Positions 1 through 9,105 are shown, counted from the stretch's first letter. The stretch: DNA of 59,240 bases from Bacillota bacterium (GCA_021768085.1 JAETOJ010000016.1:1-59240), one strand, 5' to 3'. A program made the numbers and translations. The notes: generated by a model from the letters alone, not told the origin.

Positions 1-308
1 CCTTTCCGGGCACTTTTTCTGCCCTATGGGGAGTCTATCTTTTTTCCCTCCTCTCCGCCACATAATTACATTTTTTCCTCGGCGTTTTCTTACATTTTAT
101 CACTGGCGCTGACACTGAACATAGACAACAACCTCGGGCATGAGATCATGGAGCATGTGCACAAAACGTGGAACGCGCTCATGCTCCAGAAGCACCGGAC
201 TGCCTGAAACTGGCCTGACTATAGTGTTTCCGAGACGGTAGACAGCATGGGAGCAATGTCTGCCATTCGGCGGCATCTTTCCATCCCCGTTTCATATCAC
301 AATTATAT
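1..308. other. Window edge, no recognisable gene
   Basis: An open plus-strand frame enters from the left and ends with TGA at 205-207; its last residues read LGHEIMEHVHKTWNALMLQK. I do not recognise the family and no start or ribosome site is visible. It may be the 3' end of a gene or a remnant. Nothing else is seen before the hairpin at 309. Confidence 0.2.
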
Positions 309-349
309 GTGAAAAGGGCTGTGATTTCAACCATCACAGCCCTTTTCAC
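309..349. terminator. Bidirectional hairpin terminator
   Basis: A perfect 17-bp inverted repeat (309-325 with 333-349) surrounds a 7-base loop. The arms begin GTGAAAAGGGC, so each strand carries an A/T-rich side next to a GC core, as in bidirectional intrinsic terminators. It lies between the left-edge frame and the small minus-strand gene ending at 376. Confidence 0.6.
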
Positions 350-375
350 GCTTTATATGGGTACAATGGATTTGC

Positions 376-591
376 TCAAAAGATACTAAAATTCTTTCTC
401 GCTGATTTCCAGTACTTTCCCTGTCTGTCCCTCTGGCCAGGGACATGTTCCGCTCTGTGTTTTCCTTGCAAAAATCCCTGCCCGTCCTGAGACACGTACA
501 CGCTGCCGTCGTAGGGGTCATGCTTCAGATAGTACCGCACGATAGCCGTCAGTCCGTCCACCTCTGTATACATACTGGTGTTCCGCACCAT
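376..591 (-). CDS. Small hypothetical protein, possibly frameshifted
   Basis: A 71-residue frame starting MVRNTSMYTEVDGLTAIVRY. The start at 591 is preceded by GGAGAGG at good spacing, which is the main support. The first 38 residues look protein-like, with mixed hydrophobic and charged residues. The second half is basic and low in hydrophobic residues, as if out of frame. I do not recognise the family. It could be a truncated or frameshifted small gene downstream of the GPH symporter at 804. Confidence 0.3.
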   Translation of the reverse strand: MVRNTSMYTEVDGLTAIVRYYLKHDPYDGSVYVSQDGQGFLQGKHRAEHVPGQRDRQGKYWKSARKNFSIF

Positions 592-803
592 TCGCACCTC
601 TCCTCTACATGGGTCTGATCCAACGCCAGCAGAACCGGCTGCCATATTTCCTGCCTTGATGCTTCCCTATCAGCTCCGCCACGTACGTCCGGCACTCATT
701 GCTGTACTATTTCTACTGCGTGATATGGCACGTTGGAATAGAACTCCTTCCGCAATCCTCGCAGTTCAGTTCTCCTGCCCCCACCTCGGCCCGCCAGCGC
801 AGC

Positions 804-2189
804 TCAGCCATTGCCGTTCTCCCGAGCCCTCAGCTGCCGTCCGATCTCCTCCACCCGTTGGTCGGTGAGGGTGAACTTCTTTCGGAACAGCGCCAGGGCT
901 ACTGCCAGCACCACCATGGGTAGCACCGTCATCATCAGCCGCAGTCCCAGCAGGGTTTCAGCGCTCTGGACGGCGATGGGGCCCGTCTCGTCTGTATTGC
1001 CCACCAGCCCGATGAGATCCAGCCCGATGCCAGTGAGAAACACCGCCACGCCGGAGGCGGCCTTCACCACAAAGGTCTGCATGGAGAAAATGACGCTCTC
1101 CTCTCGCCGTCCAGTCTTGAGCTGGCCGTAGTCCACGCTGTTGGACAAAAACAGGGTGGTGAGGACGGACAGCATCCCGTTGCAGGCGAAAACCACCACC
1201 CCGGGGACGCACAGCAGGGGCAGGCTGCCGGAAAAGCCCGCCAGGCAGAGCCCCAGCAGCAGGGCATAGGCCCCCAGGGCCAGCCCGATGCTGAGGGTGA
1301 ACACCCTGGTGTTGGACAGCTTTTTGCGAAGCAGGGGGTAGAGCACCATCATGCCCAAGATCTGGGCGGCCCCGCCAATGGTGGAGAACAGGGTGAAGTC
1401 CCCTTTCCAGCCCGCGCCGCCGAAGTCATACTTGAAGAAGTAGATGACAAAGTTGGAGGTGAGGTAGAGCGCCGAATTGATCAGCACGATGGAGGCCACC
1501 ACCACCATGGCCTGATCGTTGCGCACCAGGGCGGAGAACATCTCCCTCACCCCGGCGGTCTCCATCCTGGTCTGGGAATTCTCCTTGAAAAAGGCGCAGC
1601 ACAGGATCTCCGCCACCACAAATACCACCGACACGATAAGGGCGAACCGGCCGAAGCCCACCCGCTCGCTGTCGCCGCCCAGCACACCCACCATCAGCAC
1701 GGTGAACATGGCGATGAGGGCGCTGCCCACCCCCGCGCAGGTGCGGCCCACCACGGACAGATTCTCTCGATCTGCCGGGGTCTTGGTGACGGCAGGGATC
1801 ATAGACCAGTAGGGGATGTCCATCATGGTGTAGGTCACGCCCCACAGGATGTAAACCACGGCAAAGTAGATCATCAGCCCTGCGCCCTCGATGCGGGGGG
1901 CTGCAAACAGGGCGTACAGTACCACCGCATTTAGCACCGTGCCACTGAGGAGCCAGGGGCGGAACCGGCCCCAGCGGCTCTTGGTTTTTGCCACCAGTAC
2001 CCCCATGAAGGGGTCGTTCAGTGCGTCGAACACCCGGGCGATCATGAGGATCAGCCCCACGAAGGTAGCGCTGAGGCCCAGCACGTCCTGGTAGAAGTAC
2101 ATCACATAGGAGGCGGACAGAGCGTACACCATGTCCTTGCCCACGGCGCCGACGCCAAAGGCGGCTTTCTGCTTCAGGGTCAGTTCCAT
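804..2189 (-). CDS. GPH-family sugar:cation symporter
   Basis: A 461-residue membrane protein of the glycoside-pentoside-hexuronide:cation symporter family (MelB/GusB-like, MFS fold). It is expected to import a glycoside or sugar acid with H+ or Na+. Visible are about 12 hydrophobic segments, the family start region FGVGAVGKDMVYALSASYVM, and a loop MGVLVAKTKSRWGRFRPWLL containing the conserved D/N-P-x-M-G and RxGRxRP elements. Length is normal for the family (450-500). Its start overlaps the end of the GH2 gene by about 10 bases, so it is translationally coupled and probably supplies that enzyme's substrate. The substrate cannot be named from sequence. Confidence 0.9.
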   Translation of the reverse strand: MELTLKQKAAFGVGAVGKDMVYALSASYVMYFYQDVLGLSATFVGLILMIARVFDALNDPFMGVLVAKTKSRWGRFRPWLLSGTVLNAVVLYALFAAPRIEGAGLMIYFAVVYILWGVTYTMMDIPYWSMIPAVTKTPADRENLSVVGRTCAGVGSALIAMFTVLMVGVLGGDSERVGFGRFALIVSVVFVVAEILCCAFFKENSQTRMETAGVREMFSALVRNDQAMVVVASIVLINSALYLTSNFVIYFFKYDFGGAGWKGDFTLFSTIGGAAQILGMMVLYPLLRKKLSNTRVFTLSIGLALGAYALLLGLCLAGFSGSLPLLCVPGVVVFACNGMLSVLTTLFLSNSVDYGQLKTGRREESVIFSMQTFVVKAASGVAVFLTGIGLDLIGLVGNTDETGPIAVQSAETLLGLRLMMTVLPMVVLAVALALFRKKFTLTDQRVEEIGRQLRARENGNG

Positions 2190-4531
2190 CTTGCGTCCTC
2201 CCCAATCTCAATGGTAAAGCCGACATGCACATCCTCCGTCTGTTCTGTGTGGACGGTGAGGGCGGCGGTACCCGCCCGGCCCAGGGTGCGCACATAGGCG
2301 CCGCACATACCGCCCTCCGCCGTGGAGACAGCGGGGCCCACCAGCTCCAAGTCTCCCGCAAGGGTAAAGACCACCGGGAGCTGGACATAGGGGGCCGGAT
2401 TCCCGTTCTCGTCCAGCACCCGCACCCGAACGGCGGCCATATCATAGCTCACCGCTTCCCGCAGGGCAGTGCGGCTGGCCGTTACCTCCAGATGGAGCTT
2501 TGCCGAGGGGCAGCAGGTGACGCTGGCCACAACCTGTCCGTCCCTGAGCCCGTCAAAGCGCCATACGGTGGCCTCGCCACCCCAGTTGGCCACGTACTTG
2601 CCGTACAGATCCACGCCGTCCTGAAGCTTCAGACCGTACCGGGCCATGCACCACAGCAGTTTCGCCTTGGCGGAGGCGGACAACCCCGCCAGACCGCCGC
2701 AGTCCCGGGCGGCCAGCAGGCACTCCCGGATCACCTTGGCCTTGGCGGGCGGGAAGCCCTCCTGGCTCTCCAGCAGCTGGCCGATGGTGTCGTCCACCAC
2801 AAAGGGCGGGTGGGGCAGGGCGGCCCACCGGGAGCGGTGCAGCTTGGTGACAAACACGCCGTTTTTATACAGAGCCACCTCATCCGCGTTGGAAAACACA
2901 TACACCTGCCGGATCCGCCCGGCGGGATAATCCCCGATGTCCATGGACGAGCCCACTGCCAGCACCGGGGTCTCATCCCCCTGGCTGGCATAGGCCGCCG
3001 CCGCCAGTTTGGGGTTGCGGAAGGCGTCCAGCACCCCGTGGTAGCAGATCCGGTCGCCGGAGCCAAAGTCCTTGTGGGTGGGGTAGTCGAACATACACCA
3101 GCCGAAGCACCCCGCGTGCTCCTTCAGCGCCGCGTTCTGCACCCGGATGTGGCGCAGGGCATGCTCCTGCCGCCGGGCCCAGGTGTCCCAGGGCTTGGTG
3201 GGGAACATATGGCCGTTGCACTCGGAGATCAGCAGGGCCTTGCTCATGTCCGGAGTCACTGCTTTTTTGGGCTTGGCCCCGGGGGTGCGCCCGTTGTGGG
3301 AAAAGTCGTTATAGGCGTACACGTCCTCTAAAAGATGGCTCTGCTCCAGGTAGCGCACGCCGGAGGTCTGGCGGCTGGGATCCAATTCATGGGCGGCGGC
3401 GTTGGTGCGGGCGTACAGCCCGTCGTCGTCCAGGCTCTCGTTGATCCGCACCCCCCACAGCACCACGGAGGGGTGGTTCCGGTATTGCAGCACCATCTCC
3501 CGGACGTTTTCCACCGCCTGCTCCTTCCAGGCCGCGTCCCCGATGTGCTGCCAGCCGGGGAGCTCGGTGAATACCAGCAGGCCCAGCCGGTCGCACTCGT
3601 CCAGGAAATACTGGCTCTGGGGGTAGTGGCTGGTGCGCACGGCGTTGCAGCCCAGCTCCTCCTTCAAAATGCGGGCGTCCTCCCGCTGGAGGTGCTCCGG
3701 GGCGGCATAGCCTACGTAAGGAAAGCTCTGGTGGCGATTCAGCCCCCGCAGGAAGGCCTTTTTGCCGTTCAAATAGAAGCCGTCCGCCGCAAACCGCGCG
3801 GTGCGGAAGCCGAACGCCGCCTCCTGCCGATCCAGCTCCGCCCCGTCCGGGGCCAGCAGCCGGACGGCACAGCGGTACAGGACGGGGTGCTCCGTGTCCC
3901 AGGGCTTGGCGGAGGGGACACCGGCCAGCCCCGGCGCGCCCGTCCACACCGTCTCCCCGTCTCCGTCCAGGATGGCCGCCTCCAGTCTGGAGCCCTCCGG
4001 CGCGCCGTCAGTGGAAACCTTGACGTCCGCCGTAGTCAGGGACGGCGTGGTGACGTAGATGTCGGTGATGTATCCGCTCTCCCGCACGTCCAGCCACGCC
4101 TCCCGGTACAGTCCGCCGTAGGTAAGGTAGTCCACCACGAAGCCAAAAGGCGGGATGGCCGGATTCTCGCTGGTGTCCAGCTCCACCGCCAGCAGGTTCT
4201 GCCCCGGCTGCACCAGCCCGGTCAGCTCCACCCGAAAGGCGGTGTAGCCGCAGCGGTGGACGGAGGCCTCCACGCCGTTGACATAGACCGTAGCGATGTG
4301 GGCCGCGCCATCCAGCTGGAGGAACAGCCGCTTCCCCTCCAGCTCCGGCGACACCTCCAGCCGCCGCCGGTAGCCGCACACCATCTGGTAATCCGCCGGG
4401 TCGATGCAGTGCAGGGGCAGCTCCCGGTTGGTGTGGGGCAGGCGGACGGGCTGGGCCGTCCCCTCCTCCGCCGCAAATTCCCTGCTCCATCGGGGGGTGA
4501 ACTCCCAGCCGTCACATAAACTATACCTCAT
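2180..4531 (-). CDS. GH2-family beta-glycosidase
   Basis: A 783-residue glycoside hydrolase family 2 protein without a signal peptide, so cytoplasmic. The order is an N-terminal sugar-binding jelly roll (about 1-170), an Ig-like middle, a TIM barrel (about 260-510), and C-terminal beta domains. Catalytic signatures are NAVRTSHYPQ at the barrel start, the acid/base Glu in GVRINES (about residue 365), and the nucleophile Glu in LLISECNGH (about residue 437). The segment DFGSGDRICYHGV is seen in galactosidase-like GH2 members. I do not see the NxK motif that marks beta-glucuronidases, so a beta-galactosidase or related activity is more likely, although the TetR-GH2-GPH order resembles uidRAB. 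Its start overlaps the end of tetR. Confidence 0.88.
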   Translation of the reverse strand: MRYSLCDGWEFTPRWSREFAAEEGTAQPVRLPHTNRELPLHCIDPADYQMVCGYRRRLEVSPELEGKRLFLQLDGAAHIATVYVNGVEASVHRCGYTAFRVELTGLVQPGQNLLAVELDTSENPAIPPFGFVVDYLTYGGLYREAWLDVRESGYITDIYVTTPSLTTADVKVSTDGAPEGSRLEAAILDGDGETVWTGAPGLAGVPSAKPWDTEHPVLYRCAVRLLAPDGAELDRQEAAFGFRTARFAADGFYLNGKKAFLRGLNRHQSFPYVGYAAPEHLQREDARILKEELGCNAVRTSHYPQSQYFLDECDRLGLLVFTELPGWQHIGDAAWKEQAVENVREMVLQYRNHPSVVLWGVRINESLDDDGLYARTNAAAHELDPSRQTSGVRYLEQSHLLEDVYAYNDFSHNGRTPGAKPKKAVTPDMSKALLISECNGHMFPTKPWDTWARRQEHALRHIRVQNAALKEHAGCFGWCMFDYPTHKDFGSGDRICYHGVLDAFRNPKLAAAAYASQGDETPVLAVGSSMDIGDYPAGRIRQVYVFSNADEVALYKNGVFVTKLHRSRWAALPHPPFVVDDTIGQLLESQEGFPPAKAKVIRECLLAARDCGGLAGLSASAKAKLLWCMARYGLKLQDGVDLYGKYVANWGGEATVWRFDGLRDGQVVASVTCCPSAKLHLEVTASRTALREAVSYDMAAVRVRVLDENGNPAPYVQLPVVFTLAGDLELVGPAVSTAEGGMCGAYVRTLGRAGTAALTVHTEQTEDVHVGFTIEIGEDARWN

Positions 4532-5081
4532 TGTCCCGCCTCCTAATTCCGTTCATAATGATGTCGATCATGGCCGCCAGGGTATCCGCATAGCTGGTTC
4601 CATCGTCGCCCCTGGTGAGGAAGCATTCGATGGAAGCGGTAATCATCTGCCGCAGTACCGGGATTGACACCGGGCGGATGCGCCCTGCCGCCATCCCCTC
4701 TTCCAGGAGCGTGATGGTGGGTTCCCAGTTGCTCTCCAAGTGCTCCCGCACCCGGTGGGCTGCGGCAGGGTATTTTTCGTCCAGCGTGTCAAGCAATCGG
4801 AAATCCAGCGCCCGGTACTGTTCGGGCAGAGCCACAATGACGGCGCGTATGCGCTCCTCAATAGGGATGGACGCGGCCCTCAGCTCTCCCTTCACCCGAT
4901 GAATGTCGGCGAACAGGGCGTCCACCATGTCCACCAGCAGCGCCTCCTTGGAGGGGTAAACGGTGTAGATGGTCTTCTTGCTGATGTGCAGGGCGTCGGC
5001 TACCTTCTGCATGGTGAATTGCAAGCCTTCCACCTGAAACAGTGTGGTGGCCGCGTCGAGCATGCGCTGGCGCAGATCCAT
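4521..5081 (-). CDS. TetR-family transcriptional regulator
   Basis: A 186-residue protein. Its N-terminal helix-turn-helix (about residues 5-55) reads RQRMLDAATTLFQVEG then KVADALHISKKTIYTVYPSK, typical of TetR. The C-terminal ligand domain is all-helical. The frame is open further upstream, but the ATG at 5081 is chosen because GGAGGGGG lies just before it. It is the first gene of an overlapping three-gene operon with the GH2 enzyme and GPH symporter, so it probably represses the operon until a sugar ligand binds. An inverted repeat at 5102-5129 beside the promoter is a plausible operator. Confidence 0.9.
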   Translation of the reverse strand: MDLRQRMLDAATTLFQVEGLQFTMQKVADALHISKKTIYTVYPSKEALLVDMVDALFADIHRVKGELRAASIPIEERIRAVIVALPEQYRALDFRLLDTLDEKYPAAAHRVREHLESNWEPTITLLEEGMAAGRIRPVSIPVLRQMITASIECFLTRGDDGTSYADTLAAMIDIIMNGIRRRDNEV

Positions 5082-5101
5082 CGGCGATCCCCCTCCTTCA
5101 C

Positions 5102-5159
5102 GGAAACCAAGTTCCTCTATATAGTTTCCATGATAGCATAGGAAATCACATTGTTTCAA
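5102..5159 (-). promoter_or_regulatory. Promoter and putative TetR operator
   Basis: Read on the minus strand: -35 TTGAAA (5154-5159), an 18-base spacer and -10 TATCAT (5130-5135). Just downstream is an inverted repeat, GGAAAC at 5124-5129 and GTTTCC at 5102-5107. This places a candidate operator across the transcription start of tetR-GH2-GPH. Autoregulation is inferred. Confidence 0.45.
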
Positions 5160-5300
5160 GCGGTTCCCAGAAGTTCTATTATCCCAACAATTAGGGACTT
5201 GCTTTTTTGTATATTTTGCCGGTTTAATAGCGGGGTGTTTTAGAAATCTCCCATATTGTGGGCCGAAAAAGGTTTGGCGGTGACCTATGACAAACAGAGT

Positions 5301-5338
5301 AAAAAAATCCTGCAGCCCTGGAAGCATAGGGCTGCAGG
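5301..5338 (-). terminator. Intrinsic terminator
   Basis: On the minus strand, an 11-bp stem CCTGCAGCCCT / AGGGCTGCAGG (5309-5338) is followed by ATTTTTTT. It ends transcription of the small 5873-5407 gene pair and insulates the tetR promoter. Confidence 0.75.
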
Positions 5339-5406
5339 TTCGCTGATCATGTCAGCAAGGGAATAGACCTGTACTCTACTCGCGGCATTTGCATAAAAGT
5401 ACAGCA

Positions 5407-5640
5407 TCATGCAGAGTGTTCAACTGTTTCATCTGCGGTCAGATAGGCCCGGAGCAGATCTTCCAGCAGATCGTATCGGTCAACCCCTGCCACCAGCTGC
5501 CTTGCACCGCTATGATTGGTGATGTACGTGGGGTCACCCGTCAGGATATAGCCGGTAATCTGATCCATGGGCCGATATCCCCGCTCCGTTAAGGAGGCGT
5601 ATACACGCTCCATTACCGCTCTGCGTTCCGCTTGGTTCAT
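5407..5640 (-). CDS. IreB-like (DUF965) small protein
   Basis: A 77-residue protein with the IreB/UPF0297 core LTERGYRPMDQITGYILTGD followed by PTYITNHSGARQLV and a helical LLEDLLRAYL tail. IreB in enterococci is a phosphoprotein target of the Ser/Thr kinase IreK. Housekeeping copies normally sit next to ruvX and an UPF0473 gene. This copy instead lies 3' of a deleted polymerase/YolD fusion and overlaps it by 4 bases, as in mobile-element cassettes carrying short IreB-like proteins. Its role here is unknown. The first residues differ from housekeeping IreB. Confidence 0.7.
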   Translation of the reverse strand: MNQAERRAVMERVYASLTERGYRPMDQITGYILTGDPTYITNHSGARQLVAGVDRYDLLEDLLRAYLTADETVEHSA

Positions 5641-5873
5641 GATAGTTCCTCCTCGAAGGGAAGCTCCGCGAACAGTTCGCCCTCCACTTCCAGAATGCCC
5701 TCAATCGGGATAGTGGTTCCATCGGCGAGGGTCAATCGACCTTCCAATGGCTCCAGTTTTTTCCGTGCCCACGGCAGTGACTTGGTGGTCAAGGGCTCCA
5801 GGCCGCGCTCAATGCATTCCACCGAGGCGTAAAAGCTTTTGAGATCACGGGTGATGTAGACCCTGTCCGGCAT
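5637..5873 (-). pseudogene. Deletion fusion: Y-family polymerase N-terminus to YolD C-terminus
   Basis: The first ~27 residues after ATG 5873 read VYITRDLKSFYASVECIERG, the first motif of UmuC/DinB-type Y-family polymerases, including the catalytic Asp and the aromatic SFYASVE. The frame then changes character to EGRLTLADGTTIPIEGILEV and GELF, which matches the C-terminal part of YolD-like proteins. In intact elements the polymerase and YolD-like genes are separate neighbours, so a deletion has removed most of both while keeping the frame. The ATG at 5873 is preceded by GGAGAGG; a TTG upstream is less likely. The product cannot be a polymerase. Confidence 0.7.
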
Positions 5874-5911
5874 AAGTCCGCGCCTCTCCAATGTTGATAT
5901 GGGTTGATATT

Positions 5912-5940
5912 AGTATACACCACAGAAAATGATTTGTCCA
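5912..5940 (-). promoter_or_regulatory. Promoter of the polymerase remnant
   Basis: On the minus strand TGGACA (5935-5940), a 17-base spacer and TATACT (5912-5917) form a good sigma-A promoter. Just upstream is CGAACGTATGG, matching one half of the Gram-positive SOS box (CGAAC-N4-GTTCG). LexA control would fit a Y-family polymerase but the second half-site is poor. Confidence 0.4.
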
Positions 5941-6259
5941 TACGTTCGAGTGTGGAAATATAATCAAATATTTGTTCCCTATCTGTTGGCGGGGCTTCCA
6001 CTCTTACGCAGCAAGTTCTTTCCTGATTGAATATGTTTGTCTCGCCAGCCCCTCTATGGTATACTGCACTTAGAGATAACAAGGCGGTGACAGATGAAAG
6101 GAAAAGCGTGCTATACTGATGGACGGAGTCTGCGAAACAGGCGATAGAAAACGCGCGATCTGCTCCTGCAATTTGAAGGACAGATGGCTATAATGATCAA
6201 CAGGAAATGAAGTTCTCCCTTGGGAAACCTAAACCGCTTATGAAAGCTGATGACTTCTG

Positions 6260-6480
6260 TGATTTGACATCGCAGAAAGCATCGGCTTTTCTGCGTGATC
6301 GCGTATCTTCCAAAAGCGACTGTCCAAGCGGCAATCGGCTCCGTCCCCCTGGCGCTGGGACTGCCCTGTGGAAGCATCGTCCTGTCTGTTGCTGTGCTGT
6401 CTATTCTAATCACCGCGCCGTTGGGGGCAATTGGGATGGATTTGTCCTATCAAAAATTACTAAAGCAGGAGAGCACATAG
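6260..6480 (+). pseudogene. C-terminal fragment of a CPA-type cation:proton antiporter
   Basis: After an in-frame stop at about 6257 the frame reads RLFCVIAYLPKATVQAAIGS and continues with hydrophobic VPLALGLPCG..VLSVAVLSILITAPLGAIGMD to the stop at 6478-6480. This matches the last two membrane helices of NhaP/CPA1-type antiporters. The preceding ~330 residues are absent, so this is a remnant. It shows that sequence between 5.4 and 9.3 kb has been repeatedly deleted. Confidence 0.65.
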
Positions 6481-6575
6481 GAAAAAGCGGTTACTGTCAC
6501 GATTCCTGGCACTGGCTCTGACGAATAGGACCGGTTATCCCGGCAGTTGCGGCAGGCAGCACCGCAAGCGTACAG

Positions 6576-6878
6576 ATGAAAACGGCTATTCTCACCCACA
6601 CCATCGACGGACACAATTTTGAGGGTTTTGACGGAATTGATGTAGTTTATGCGTAGAAGCTGAGCCAGTGGGACAATGATTCCGACTATGAAAAAATCAT
6701 TGTGAATGGCTCCCTTTTCTGGCTGGAGGGGGCGGTAGTGATCCCTGAATTGGGAAAACGACTGGAACAGCACCTGCGAAAGCTGTTCAGGGACGGGAAA
6801 TTCATAGATGTTCCGCTAACCACCGAACGGCGCAGTGTGCCAGACAGGCGGTGCCGATGGGGCAAACATCCTCGTTAA
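6576..6878 (+). pseudogene. Unrecognised frame broken by TAG
   Basis: Starting at ATG 6576 the frame reads MKTAILTHTIDGHNFEGFDG, meets TAG at 6654-6656, then continues for about 73 codons in the same frame (WDNDSDYEKIIVNGSLFWLE...) to TAA at 6876-6878. The composition looks protein-like on both sides of the stop. I do not recognise it. Its end overlaps the 3' end of the M20 gene on the other strand, which argues that the last part is not functional. Confidence 0.2.
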
Positions 6879-7974
6879 ACTGAACCTTCGGGTTGTGGGC
6901 GGGGGCATCACCCCGTTCGTCCATATATCCTGCCGAAAGATACATGAATACGCTGGGGACTTTTTCCGCAATCGTGGCAAAGTCCTCAGAGGCACTGGCC
7001 GAAGTGTTTGGGACGGGGGTCAGGCTGGGAATCGGCAGTTCCTTCATATATTGCACCATCTCATCCGTCATGACCGGATCACAAACCAGCGGCGGCACCT
7101 CGGAAATCATCTCAACGTCTGCCGAACCCCCATATACTTCTGCGGTCTTTTGGGCGACTTCCTTTAAGCGACAAACCAGCTTTTCCCGGCTGGCGCTGTC
7201 ATTGGTGCGCAGGGTTCCCTGGAGAACGGCGGTGTCGGGAATAATATTGGGGGCCGAGCCAGCGGAGAAATTACCGATGGTCAGCACACAGGCTTTACTG
7301 GGATCCGCCTCGCGAGCAATCAGCGCTTCCAGGGCGAGGTATATGTGAACGCCAATATTGATGGGATCAATGGAGTTGTGGGGATAGGCGCCGTGGGCGC
7401 CGCGGCCGTGAACCGTGATCCGAAAGCCGTCCACGGAGTACATCATCGTGCCGCCGCTGTTATACATGAACAGGCCCACCGGCATTCTGCCAGAGCCCAC
7501 ATGATAGGCCAGGGCCCCGTCCACGCCCTCTAAGATCCCGTTTGCGATCATATCCTTCGCGCCCTCAAAGGTCTCCTCGGCGGTCTGGAACATGAACCGA
7601 ACCCGGCCGGACAGCGCGGCCTCGTTTTCCTTCAGCAGCTTTGCCGCCGTCAGCAGCATGGCGGCATGGAAATCGTGGCCGCAGGCATGGGCCTCTGTGC
7701 CGGTTGGGCAGGCAAAGCTTTCGCCGCTCTCCTCTGGCATGGGCAGTGCATCCATGTCCGCCCGGAGCAGGAGCGTTTTGCCTCCCTCCCGGCCCAGCTC
7801 GGCGGTCACGCCATGCCCGCAGGGCTGAGGTTCCAGACCATAGTTTCTCAGCTGCTCCATAACATAGGTTTTCGCATTTGGCATATCCAGGCCGACCTCC
7901 GCATGGCTGTGCAGCCAGCGGCGGTGGGCCACCGTCTCCTCACGTAATTCCAACGCCCGTTTATAAAAGTCCAT
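6802..7974 (-). CDS. M20D-family amidohydrolase
   Basis: A 390-residue cytoplasmic metallo-aminoacylase of peptidase family M20 subfamily D (hippurate hydrolase / N-acyl-amino-acid hydrolase type). It should cleave an N-acyl or amide bond with two metal ions. Visible are RRWLHSHAEVGLDMPNA at the N-terminus, ADMDALPMPEE, the metal ligands in HACGHDFHAAML, and the catalytic QTAEETFEGAK. The dimerisation domain follows HGRGAHGAYPHNSIDPI. The ATG at 7974 is chosen for AGGAGG seven bases upstream; an earlier ATG lacks one. It is the only intact gene in a stretch of remnants and has no obvious operon partner. Confidence 0.9.
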   Translation of the reverse strand: MDFYKRALELREETVAHRRWLHSHAEVGLDMPNAKTYVMEQLRNYGLEPQPCGHGVTAELGREGGKTLLLRADMDALPMPEESGESFACPTGTEAHACGHDFHAAMLLTAAKLLKENEAALSGRVRFMFQTAEETFEGAKDMIANGILEGVDGALAYHVGSGRMPVGLFMYNSGGTMMYSVDGFRITVHGRGAHGAYPHNSIDPINIGVHIYLALEALIAREADPSKACVLTIGNFSAGSAPNIIPDTAVLQGTLRTNDSASREKLVCRLKEVAQKTAEVYGGSADVEMISEVPPLVCDPVMTDEMVQYMKELPIPSLTPVPNTSASASEDFATIAEKVPSVFMYLSAGYMDERGDAPAHNPKVQFNEDVCPIGTACLAHCAVRWLAEHL

Positions 7975-8082
7975 AGCCGTACCTCCTCGTTTCTGAAAAA
8001 TGTGATGAAGTATAAGATGGCTAAATTGTAGCAAAAGGATTTGACACCGTCAACAGCATTTACATTTTTAGGAGGAGTATGT

Positions 8083-8550
8083 GTGGCTGTCACAAAAATT
8101 TTGGCTCGAAAGGGCCGTCTGGACATCGGCATCAACGAGGCCTTCAACGGGAACAAGACCGAGGAGCTTGTCCTCACCGCCCTCCTGAACTGCGACCCTG
8201 GCCGGGAGTGCTACCAGATGCTGGACGCCAAACGGGATATGGGTAAGGAGGACAGTGTGCAGTATTGCTATATCATCCAGTCCTTCAAGCCTGGAAAGGT
8301 CACGTCGGAACAGGTACTGGAGATCGCCAGGAGAGTTTACCCAGGAGCATCTGCCGGGGCATGAGACGGTGATCGGTGTCCATGCGGATAAGGGAGCATA
8401 TCCACGCCCACTTGGGTCTCAATTCCGTCAACGCCGATACCGACGAGAAGTACCATGGCGATGCCAGAGCTGTTACCGACAGATCTGGGTGATCTTGAAC
8501 CGGCGGGCCTGGAGCATGGCCTGTCAGTCATCATAGAAGGCAACTGCGGC
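8083..8550 (+). pseudogene. Frameshifted relaxase/mobilisation nuclease
   Basis: From GTG 8083 (GGAGGAG five bases upstream) the frame reads VAVTKILARKGRLDIGINEA and later YCYIIQSFKPGKVTSEQVLE, matching the N-terminus of MobA/Tn4451-type relaxases of Clostridia. Around 8337 the match moves to another frame (FTQEHLPGHETVIGVHADK). It moves again for the HIHAH-like metal motif and LNSVNADT, and again for EHGLSVIIEG near 8510. At least three frame changes and early truncation make it non-functional. It marks a decayed mobilisable element. Confidence 0.75.
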
Positions 8551-8559
8551 AAGGCAAGT

Positions 8560-9100
8560 CGGCAGCAGTATCTACCCAGGGCCATGCCCCAACTCGGCCA
8601 GGAGGTGATGGAGGCGGAGCAGTACCGGGTGCAGTCCGCTTTTCTCCACCAAACGTGGGCGCCGGGCAGGGGGATCATCAAGTGCGGTTGTCGTATACCA
8701 GAGGCACCAGGTCATGTGGCCGTCCACCATCCCAACGGTCTGCATGAATGAATTGACGATAGTGGAGCCTGCAAGTTTGAAGTCCTGCCTGCATTCCTTC
8801 CAAAATCAGCACTTCAAGCAGTTTATTGTTGTCATGGACTGGCCTGTCCCATTTTTCATCATTTGCTCGGGCAGATGGGACCGTACAGGAAATGGTGAAA
8901 ATGGCAGCCGGCACGCCCGGGAAAACAGCCGGCGCAGTCAGGCGAGTCGTACAGTGTATCACCTGCGACAACCTACAAGCCCAGCGGTGGGCTGGACAAG
9001 GCCGCTGCGGAGTGAAACGTGGCCAGAGCCGCGGCATCGGCCCTGCGTGGGGCCATGTTGGCCAGACGCTCCCGATGCTTTAAAGAATATAGCGTTATTA
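8560..9100. other. Non-coding or decayed sequence
   Basis: About 540 bases following the relaxase remnant. Frames exist on both strands, but none has a ribosome site, recognisable motif or protein-like composition over a useful length. I see no RNA gene or promoter. It is probably decayed mobile-element sequence. Confidence 0.4.
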
Positions 9101-9105
9101 AGATA

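Noticed and set aside
2180..4531. Naming the GH2 enzyme uidA (beta-glucuronidase)
   Set aside because: Gene order fits, but the NxK carboxylate-recognition motif is not seen, so the name is not supported.
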